A DNA stretch of 64,000 nucleotides from Turritopsis dohrnii (taxonomy: Eukaryota; Cnidaria; Hydrozoa; Anthoathecata; Oceaniidae): the NCBI GenBank assembly GCA_027922465.2, contig BQMF02000469.1:248001-312000 (forward strand). Direction: 5' to 3'. The position numbers and the translations under genes are program-made. Below the pieces are notes generated by a model that saw only the letters and a program-made list of their open reading frames with translations, had not been told where the DNA came from and searched no databases. Each line of letters begins with the position of its first letter. The stretch's first letter is position 1. Positions 49,401-61,000 of the stretch are shown here, piece by piece.

Positions 49401-52400
49401 CATTCTTAAAATTTAAAAAAGGTTGAATCATTTCCACGATTTATGTTTATTACACTTCCAATCATGTATATATTCCCCAAAAATCTGGAAAAACATAATT
49501 GCCACTATGCAAAATTTTATACCAATAAACAATAAACTTCATTATAGAATGCCATAATGTTCTTTATTTTGTTGGTACATAATGATAAAAGGACACAGTG
49601 ATTTACTCAGATAAGACAATGAGTATGCATGTAATGCAATCTAAATGTTATAAATTTATATATGAATTCAATACGTCTATTCTATCTTCCAAACCATATG
49701 ATTGACATTCTTGAAATTTAAGAAAGGTTTAATTATTTCCGCAGATCATGTACTCCCCAAACATCTGGAAAAAACATAATTTTCACTATGCAAAACTTTA
49801 TACCAATAAACACCGATAAACTTGATAATATCTGAATGACGTAATGTTCTTTATTTTGTTGGTACGAAATGATATTAAGGATTCAGTGATCAATTCAGAT
49901 AAGACAATGTAAGTTAATGTAAATGCCTACCATCCTAATAGAATTCCTAATTCACAAGCACAAAAAGGAAAGCGTAGATTTTAGAAATTTGTGCTTTAAT
50001 TTGAGTAACAATATGTTATTGCTATCTTTTTAATTTAGAAACATGCATTACCTGAACTAAATTTCATGAAAGGATTATAAAGATTTATTCAGAAACTTAA
50101 AAAACGTTAAATTTTTAATTAGGTATACACGCCAGGGCATTATGAAAGGATAACTGGCACAATACGAAACTTACGTTAACTCCCAATAAACTTAATGAAC
50201 AAAATAACACCAAATTTAAATGCTTTCAGATATTACAGTGATTACGCATGAACGGTCAATCTTCCAAATTACTAAGACCTCCCAAACATCCAGAAGTAAA
50301 AAAAGATTAGGATTATGAAAACTAAGACCTATATACATTTACCAAAATTAGCAAACATAACTGAAAGCAGAAATTTGAGTTAAAGGATGTCCAGTATTTA
50401 GAATATACAAGTAAATAAGCTAAAATAGCATCAAACATAAAATGATGATGCACAGGTAGAGGGTAGACAGAACATTCTTGTATGTTGTTAGAGGTGAAGA
50501 GGAAACTCAGCCGAGCTGTATGTATCCAGAGCTTAAAAAGCACTACAGCCCATACATGAAACAAAGGATCTTTGGTATTTAGAAAGGCTTAAAAGAATTC
50601 CAGACATTTTCCAAAAACAAGCATTCCTTTTCACACACTGTTTTTATAAAACATTGAGAGCTTGTTTTTAGAAAAGAATGAATGCAGTAGAATCTTTGTA
50701 AGATAATTATAAATTTCTTCCCTTCTCCCTTAAATTTTCTTTTAAATCTGTTCAATATTGATCAATCAACATGTGGAAGTCGAAGTGGGTTTCTTCGGTT
50801 TCTTCTACCATTATGCGAACGGCGTGCAAATGTGAAGTCGAAAAATACCCGGATGATCACATGGCGGGAAATCAAGCCAATAAACTAGCACTATTAAAGT
50901 TAATTAGCACCCTTGGGAAATAGTGGCGCTTTATGCACCAATGAAGATTGAGACGGCGGAAAAAATCGCTAGGTTTGGACAGTAAGATAAAAACAGAAAA
51001 ACACGGACGATCGTAAAGTATTTCTTGCTTTGCAGAAATCCAAAAAAAACACGAACGGTTTCAAAGTATTCACTGCTTACGCAGGAATACAACAAGATGC
51101 CCTTGTGGTCATAAGGATTTCTCCAAAATCAGCTGAAGTATGAAAAAAGAAAGACTACGACATTCTTGAAATTTAAGAAAAGTTTAATCCGCAATATATA
51201 TATATATATTTATTAAATTTCTGATCATGTACTCCTCAAAAATCTGGAAAAACATAATTGCCACTATGCAAGACTTTATACCAATAAACGTTAATAAACT
51301 TGATTATATCTGAATGACATATGTTCTTTATTTTGATGGTACGAAATGATATTAAGGATTCAGTGATCAATTCAGATAAGACAATGAGTATGCATGTAAG
51401 TCAATGTAAGTGTTATGAATTTAATATGTCTTTTCAGTCTTCCTAACAGAATTCCTAAGGACAAAAAGGAACGCATAGATTTTAATGATACGAAATACAT
51501 CCATATACCAGAGGCGTAGTTAGGGTCAGTCAGAAAAAGTGGAGGAGTTCAACATTACGATATTTCTTTTCAGTCTTAAGTATCGATTAGGTTACTTGCA
51601 CGCTTTCCTTTTCTACTCTAAATGACTTAACTCTCCTCCACAAACTTTGACTTACCTCTGGCTACGCCTCTGTAGACATACAAAATCAACATACATAACT
51701 GAAACTTAAACCTAAAAACTTAGAAACTTAAAAAACATTAAATTTTTAATTACGCTTAAACCCCAGGAAATTCTTAAAGCACAACTGACACAATATGAAA
51801 CTTACGTTAACTGCCAATAAACTTAATGAACAAAAGAACAATAAATTTAATTAGATGCTGTGTAAGATATCACATTGATTACGTAAATCTTTACATATAT
51901 ACGGTCAATCTTCCTAATAACGAAAAGACTTCCCAAACAAAAAAAGTAAACAAAGATTCGGATTATGTAAATATGTGATCCAAATTAGCTAACATAACTG
52001 AAAGCAGTTAAAATTTACAGACAGTCGAGATAAGTTTCCTATTTCCTATCGCAAATAGCGAGTCCTATTCCTAATTAAGGGCATTAATAATAATACAGCC
52101 AAGAACTATACAAGTAAATATGCTAACATAGAAATATCAAACATAAAATGATGCAGGCACAAATTAGACAGATATTCTTGTTGTTGGAGCTGAAGGGGAA
52201 ACTGAGTTGAGCTGTACGTATCCAGAACTTAAAAGGCATTACAGCCCACAGATGAAACAAACGAGCTTTTGTATTTAGAAAAGCTCAAAAGAATACCAGA
52301 CATTTTCAAAAAAAACAAAACCCTTTCCTTTTTGACACACTGTTTTTATAAAACATTGAGAACCTGTTTTTAAAAAAGAATGAACACAGTAGAATCTTTG

Positions 52401-55400
52401 TAAGATAATCATAAATTTCTACCCTCTACTGTCGGTCTGGAAACTGTAAATCTATTCAACATTGATCAATCAACTTTTGGAAGTGTCTTCGGTCACGCTG
52501 TAGTGTACCATTATGCGAACGGCGTGCAAATGTAAGTCGAAAAAATACCCGGATGATCACATGGCCGAAATTCCGTGGCACAGTTCGTTAGCGCAGTCAG
52601 CTCAAAACCAAAGGGTCGGTGGTTCGAGCCCACCTAGATCTTTATTTTTTTTTTTTCGAATTTCAATCATAAAATATTTCATTCTTTATGATTCCAGCAG
52701 ATTTTGCAGAAATCTTTCTGCCCATAAGGGCATCTCGTTCATAATACTTTTGCGTTGTTTTAGTGAAATGAACGATAAGGATTTTGAAGCACAGCTTGAA
52801 ATCTGAAATTTTGTCAACCATACATTTCATTTTTGTATATTTTTTAACTCTAAAACTTTCATTCAATTAATTTTATTCAATGCACTGATTATTGGCGATT
52901 CTTGCCTTAAAAATATTTAAATTGGATTTCTGTATATGTAAGAAAGCCATATTTACAAATTGTCGTTCTTCGTGTTTTTCTTCTTTAACTGTGCTCCAAA
53001 CCTAGTGTGATCATGATCAATAAAACCTTTCTATATTTTTTCTTGTTTTTTATGTAAACTTTGGCTATTTTTTAGTTTTGAATCAAAGTTTGAAACAGAG
53101 ACTTTTAACAGATTCTTTTTAAAAATTTTTTTTTTCTTTTGACTCTTACAGAATCTTATTTTGATTGTAAAATACGTATTTGATTGCAAAATACGTATCC
53201 ATGGTTTCAGTTCACACATTTCTTTTGTTTGTAGCAAATACTTTCTGATATTACTTGTTAAGCCTTTTTTACACTTTTTGAAAGGTATATTAGCATCAGT
53301 GTGACTTAGGCCTCAGAGATTACAAAAAGTAACAAAGTTTTGAGAAGATTTTCATCTGTTTAAGTTTAGATCTATTCGGTTTGCATATTCCAAGTTGGTT
53401 TTGAAATACCGCCACTGCTACACTATGCAACATGGTTACACTACTCATTAAGTTATTTGTTGTATTGTAAAACTATTTAACTATTGTTTCATATGAACAA
53501 TTAATTGTTCTTTTAATTGGAAAAGTTATCGCAAAGAAAGTTTAACTCAATTCTAATGTAAGTGAAAAACCGTGAAGACCATCTGTCAAAGAGTTTTCAA
53601 ATCTGATCTCCCATTTCAAAACGATCATGCTTACAAATCTTCTTGTTTTTATTGTGTTTATACAATGTTATCAAAAGTTAAAATGTATATATTTGTTACT
53701 GTGAAAAGTTTTACAAAAACATCCATCTTAATTTTTTGATCTCCTTTCGTCCTTGTTCTTGCAAAACAATAGAAATGACGTCATAAAACATTGCTTGTTC
53801 TTTAAATGACCGTTGGCTGATTAAATAGTTTTTCAATTATCAAGTTTGTCCTAAATTTCAATTGACACCGTCATGCCAACTCTTTGAATGAAAGGTGTTA
53901 TTGTATGCCTGATTCGATGCATTAAATGCTACAAATTAAATGTTAAATGCTTCTCGTCTCGTGATCATAATGCGAGACAGTTCTAAAACGATTTCGAGTG
54001 AGTGTTGAGTAGCTTTGAGGCTTCCTAAAAAACTGGCTTTGTCGAAATATTTAAGTATGCCACTTACCAGGCGCACAATAAACCAAAACATTTGTTTTCG
54101 AAGAAAACCTATTTTTATTTCCGTTGTATAGCTTGCAATGTATAGCTTGCTGTGTATACAAATTGAAATGCTTGAGTACGGGGGCATTTTTTAGGTAAAG
54201 CTACATGCTAGTATAAAGTTACTAGGCGTCAAGTGGGCGGCGCTCACCGCCCATATTCAGCCTGCATTGAGTTCACGAAAAATTAAATTAAGAAATTGGC
54301 AATGATGAGTGTACCCATGTTGTGGTGCTCGAAAAACTGATCCAAAAAATCCCTATTGGTTACGAGATAATTTTCCCTTAACGTCACGTTGGATTTGGGG
54401 CTCAATACAATGGTTTCACACTGACGTCGCGCACAAGAAGAGAAATAATTTATGTGTGATCTTGCATTGCTGACTCCCCAATCTCTATCACAGCTGACAT
54501 CTACCATTTTGCATGAGAGACAAACAGATAAACAGACAGACAAGGAATCAGGTATTTATACATAGACAGAAATGGGTGACATTATTTATTTTCTTTAAAG
54601 GAAATTGATCTTAAGAAACTTCAAGTTGCAATAACAAATCAATAACAAATCTTGAATGTGAACCTAATAATGTTTTGTCGTTTCTTGACATTGATATAAC
54701 CAAAGACAACAGTTATTTCGTTACAAATGCCTGTTTTAAATCTATTTCCAGTGTTTGGTTTTCAACACTCAAAATTTATACTTTCCAATTGTATTTTCCT
54801 GATACTTAAGCTACTACTCAAGTTAACTAACAATTATAGAGATAAGTTTAGCACAGTGACTGTGTAATGGCTAAAATCTTTGAGTAATGCTGATAGCTAT
54901 AACATCTGTTACTTTATGACTGAGGAATTTGGTAGTCACATAACATCCATTAATTTCAAATAATTTGAAATTTCGTATCATAAGATAGTGAATAACTGAG
55001 TGAAATTTTCAAACAGACAAGAGAATGTAGCCTGCATGTTTAGTTATTTCTGAAGTAAACACATTAAAAAAAGGGAAAATGCACTTTTCAAAAGCCAATC
55101 TTTTATCAAACTATCGACTTCTTTTGACTTAAAATGGGTATAAGATTATATGAAGTGACAAAATAAATAACTGAATTACCATCAAACATAAATTCATTGA
55201 TTCCCTTTTTAAATCTTCCTTTTCAATTACTATTTGAGTGTCAATTAACTTCAGTATGGCAAGTTTCGTCCATAACAACCTAAACAAGCAGGAGAGTTTA
55301 ATCATAAAAAAAACACTTGTGATACTGATATGCAACATTGTTTCATTACCAAATAGGGAAAATAAAGTAACATAACGGAAATGACTTTGGAATTCATATA

Positions 55401-57962
55401 GAGCAAGTGTAGCAGCCTTCTAACATTATGCTATAGTACAGAAGTACCATACTCTAAATACAATTTATAACATTTATAACTTTTCCTTTGAAACTTTATT
55501 AATTTTTTCAAGCAAACAAAAAGTTATTGCGATTTTTATGTCATTCAGCCACAAACATTTCAAGAATTACTTCAGTACACGTACTTGTTTACATTATAAA
55601 CTACCTTGTACAAATAAAATCTAACCGAAAAGGTAACAGATGGAAATTAAAATCTGACCATCCACGGATTGAAAATCAAACATAAAATAATTGATCACAT
55701 GGGTCTCAAGTTTGCTATCAAAATATCCGCAAAAGGTGACGTCTAAAATAATTCAGGCAAGATAAATGAACTCGTTCTACACCTTATATTGCTTCCTTGT
55801 TCAAAATTATATAAATAGTAAAATTTCTGTTCTTGTACAGAACGTAGTAAAAACTAACCGTGATTTCTTTATATGACCCTTGCTCTCATCATCAAATAAG
55901 TCAGCATTTCTTTCGTGATAGCACAATATTTTCTCAACAAGATTTTCGATGTCTTCGATTTTCTCTATCCAATGGAAATTCCCACCATTTTTAATTGCTG
56001 CACTCACTTCAGAAAATAACTTTTCCAATATTTCTTTCATCGCTAGGATGTCTATCATCTAAAGTGAACACAGAGACTAGATTTGCGATAATCTTGAATA
56101 GTCCAGTGAGCCATTCATGTTACCACATAAGCTTAAAGCGAAACGCAGGTCAAAATTTTTTTTTAGTTATCTTAAGGATAGTCCATACCCTCCTAGGTGA
56201 ATTTTTTTGAAAAAAAATTTTTTTCAATATTTCCTTTCAATTTTTTATTTAAAAACAGATTCTGCAATCAGAATTTTAAAATTCCAAATAATTATGGAGT
56301 TATTAGCAAAAACCAAAAGGCAAAAAAATCTTTGTTTACACAAGTAATTAATCTTTCGGTGAAATAAAAGAGATTTCTCTCAATATACGCACATGCATGA
56401 CGCCATACATACTTTTTCGGCTTTGTTTATTTTCGTATTCAATATTTCGCTTTATTATCGTTAAAAATAAAACCAGGTGGTTTTCTTTATAATTATACAC
56501 ACTATCATTATTCAATGAGATAGTTTTCTAACTTTTCATACATTCCAACATCTCACATTCACAATAGAATTTGATCGCTATTCAATTTTGTTTACACAAG
56601 CGATGGAAGAAGAAAAAATCTTTAAATGTGATTTTCTCTGAAAGTAATTTTAGCTTGATGACCAACATTTAAAGAGTTCCAACTCCCCTTGTGAACGAGA
56701 TATAACCATGCGGGTTTTTTCATTTTGTTCAGTTGGCCTTTGCGCAAATAAGTTTGCCACATATTTTGAAAAGAATCAAAATTCGCCCCGTGAGGGAGAG
56801 TTGAAGTTAAAGAATCAACGTTTTTATAGGGTCATGAACAAAAAGCTTTATATTTTTGGAAGTAATGAGTTTTAAAAATAACTGTGGCAAACTTTTTTCG
56901 ACAAATGATCATGGATTTCAAAAGTGCAATTTGTTTGAAAAAAAAGTATAATGGAGGGGAGTTGGAACTTTTTAATTGAATGCGTTCTAAATTTTACTTT
57001 TTTTCTTCTAATTCCTGTCCTTTTTATTTTTAATAAACAAAGTATGGATCATTAGACAGATAATTAAATAAGGATTCAGAAAATATATACTTTTGATAAG
57101 AAAAAATCAACACATTTCAAATTATCAGGGAAAAACTGAAATCATGCTTAGGAGGGTATGGACTATCCTTAATGAGCAGTTGAAATTATGAAAAATAGCG
57201 TATTGTTTGTCTTCTAATAATTTTCGAAACAGAAGTTATGGTCCTTCAAAATTTCTCTTTTTTTTTCAATTTCTGTGATGTCACTTTTGCAGCTGTGTTT
57301 CAGCGTTTCTATAATTCTCTGCTTTAAACATCGATCAAAATAGCTTTTCTGAATTTTATGTGGAAAGTGAAGAATCTTCAAATTAAGTACCTAAACAATG
57401 CAAAGAAGAACTTAAAAGGACTAAATAGGCAGTTCAATCAATGAAAAAAACTGATGATCATGCTGATTTGAGGATACGGTATACGTTATGAGTGTGATTT
57501 TGATTTTTTATGCCAAGAAAAAATAAATGTTTGCTAAATTATATATCATTGGAAAACATTTTATATAAGCTATCAAATGGTATTAATGTTATTAGAAATT
57601 GCTGTACTAGTAACAATTTAGAAAGCTAGGAACATTTACACCCCATCTTCACAAAAGCGACTTCTTTTACAAAACTATTCAGTTCCTAGTGCTCATTCCA
57701 CTCTTGATAGAATCTCAAAAGATGTGAGTAAAAAACTTTTTTTGTTATCTTTTGTCAAAACTTCATCTCTAAGTTATTTCATTTTTCATGAAAGGTAAAG
57801 TGTTTCCATGGAAACTTTAACTTTATTTCCTAATAACTTGAGAATGGTTTACTTTTCGGTAAAACAAAACAAAAAAACGTTTTTAGAAAAATCTATCAAC
57901 GATATACTATATACTTGAGCATGGTCAGGGACCGCGGAGCAGGGGGGCTAAGGGGGCTATAG

Positions 57963-58000
<38 letters not shown>

Positions 58001-61000
58001 AATTTTGCCGTAAAAGACGTTTTTTTCTTACATAAAATACAGAATAATTGAAAGATGCATAACCCGGCAAAATTGCGATAGATACCCCCAAGATAGCTTA
58101 TTAGAAGAATTCAAATGTAAATAATATCCCTATTAATCATTTCTTCTATACATATTTCTTATATATCTATCTCACTTTGTGTATGCTGGTAATTAAATAG
58201 AAGAAGTATGCAATAAAAACAGTATGCCGAAAGAGATTTCTCATTTCAACTTCGGCCCCAGTAAAATCTTTATACTAATAAAGTTCCAACGATTTACCGG
58301 TACCAAGGTTGTCTTTTACGGGTCATTATTGTTGGTTTCTAACTTTTGTAAGTGCTATTAACAGAGTGAAGTTTTTACATTGGTGATGGGAGCGATAGAG
58401 TAAAGGTGAAAATGGAAGATACAACAAATGTTAAAAAAAGTTTAAAAAGAAAGAGTTCGATGCAGATAACAAGTTTCTTCAGCAAAAAGTCGTCTTCGGG
58501 TATGTACTTTGTTTTATATCAATTGATTGACTTTTTGTATATATTTTCACTTAAGTTGCCAATATGTAAAGTGTTAAAAAATCATTCTCGATGTTTTTTT
58601 TAGATAATTCTGCATCATCATCATCAGTAGAGGCAAAATGTTCTCAGACGTCCAAATTAAACACGACACCTTTACCTACAAACGAGGACCGCCCGTTTCA
58701 TCCTCCACTAAATTTTGTGTTCCCAAAGAAACAACAAGGGAAACAAAAACGGTCCTGTCAAGCTAAATGGTTCGTTAGTTTTCCCTGGTTACATTATGAT
58801 CAGCAAAAAGATCATGTTCTTTGTTTCAACTGTATGAAGCAAGATAACCGAGGAAACTTACAAACTGCAACAAAAAGAGAAAAAACATTTATTTCTGCCG
58901 GGTTTTCCTTATGGAAAGACGCATTGGAATGCTTTCGTGATCATGAATCGTCTGAATGCCATAAAATAAGTAGCACTTACGAATTTACTATCCCAACATG
59001 CGGTAATGTCAAAGAAATGATGAGTGAAGCAGCAAAATCGGAAATGTCATTAAACAGGAAGTGTCTTATCAAGATCATTGAATGTCTACAATTTCTTGGT
59101 CGGCAGGGGATAGCTTTTCAGGGAAATACCGATATAGAGTCGAATTTGTCCAGCTTTTGCGTTTACGTTGTAAAGACGACAAAGATCTTGCAAGATGGAT
59201 GGAAAGGAAAACTGATCGATACACTAGCCATGACATACAGAACGAAATTTTGAAACTAATGTCAAATAGTGTTGTTCGACAAATAGCAAGTGACATACAG
59301 AGTGGGCAATGCAGCTATTTCTCTTTGATAGCTGATGAGTATACGGATATCAGCAATCTTGAGCAGCTGACCACTTGTGTTCGATGGATCGACGGATGTC
59401 TCGATGCTCATGAAGATTTTTTAGGGTTCTATCAGATTCCAGATATTGCTTCCAGCACAATCGAGAGCGTGTTAAAAGATGTGCTGATTAGACTACAATT
59501 ATCTTTGAACGATTGTCGCGGCCAGTGCTACGATGGTGCCAGCAACATGCTTGGTAGAAAGTCTGGTGTTGCCAAACGAATCCAGGAGATACAACCAAAG
59601 GCTTATGTAACACACTGCCATTGTCATTCGTTGAGTCTCAGCGTAAAGGATGCAACTAAAGGCTCAAAAATCTTGTCGGATGCTATGGATATTACTAAAG
59701 AAGTTGTTCAATTAATAAAGTTGTCACCTCAGAGAGAACACATGCTTGGTGTGATCAAAGAAAATTTAGAACGCGAAACTGACGGAAACGAAAAAATGGA
59801 GCCAAGCTTAGCTAAATTCAGTGCTACTCGATGGACAGTGAGAGCCGTGTGTTTCAAACGCATTTTTAAAAACTACCAAGCTCTGCAAGAAACATGGAAA
59901 GAATGCCTGGGGCAGAGTGGTCTTAGTACATAAATAAAGGCACGCATAGTCGGTTGCCAAGCTCAAATGAATTCATTCAACTACTTGTTTGGTGTTCTCC
60001 TTGGTGAGCGGTTATTTTCTCACACAGATAATTTGTCTGCAACCTTACAAAAGAGTAGTCTTTCTGCTGTAGCTGGGCAAAATTTGGCAAAACAAACAGT
60101 GGAAACATTAAAACGAATTCGGAATGATGATTCTTTCAATTTGTTTTATGATGCAGTGCTGGAGAAAAAGAAATCGCTTCCTGACGTTGGTGAGCTTTAC
60201 TTAAAAGGAAAACACAGGCACCCGCACGATATTTCTTTGGTCAAGCGGCTGCAGAACATCCACCGACACCACGCGACCATTACCGAAAGATTTTCTTCGA
60301 TGCGATAGATTTATTGGTCGGCCATATAAAAGATCGATTTGAGCAGCCAAGTTTCCAAATATTTCGGCGATTAGAATCTCTTCTCCTCGATTCTTTGTGC
60401 AAAGATGTTGAATATCTGGATGAAGAGATTCAATATATTGGAACCATTTACGACGAAATCGATATCCAGAGTTTACCAGCACAGCTTGAGTTATTTCGTA
60501 CCATGATGGGAGATCGAAATCCTACTTGCTTCAACGAGATCCAGACTGCTGTTAAGACTTTGGAAAACACGAAAGATCTGCGATATGCAATATTATTACC
60601 ATCGTCAACTTGCTTCACGTTAATCCATGCAGTAGTGCATCAAGCGAGCGCACATTCTCCACTGCTCGACGTATTAAGACATGGTTACGGGCTAACATGA
60701 ATCAAGAGCGTTTCAACAGTGTTGCGATTTTAAACCATCACAAAAACCGAACAGATAAGATCAATATTATAGATATCGCTAACAGTTTTGTTTATAACGA
60801 TAATAGAAAACGTCATTTTGGAAAATTTACAGATAACGATCTTAGGTAATTTTTCAAAAATGTAAAAAAAATATATACATAATTTCAGATGCTTGCCTTT
60901 ATAACTGTTTTTCAAGGCCCAATTGTTCTTTAACCCATAAAGGGGGAAAAGGGGGGGGGGGGGGGGGGGGGGAGTTGAGGGTTCTAAAGTTTCTTCTTTG

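Noticed and set aside
52575..52645. tRNA gene on the + strand
   Set aside because: Same reason: tRNA-like head of a SINE with a conserved tail found at other loci.
54283..54543. Minus-strand frame starting with a Cys/Ser/Val-rich repeat
   Set aside because: Starts in a TCTGTCTG-type simple repeat and shows no domain.
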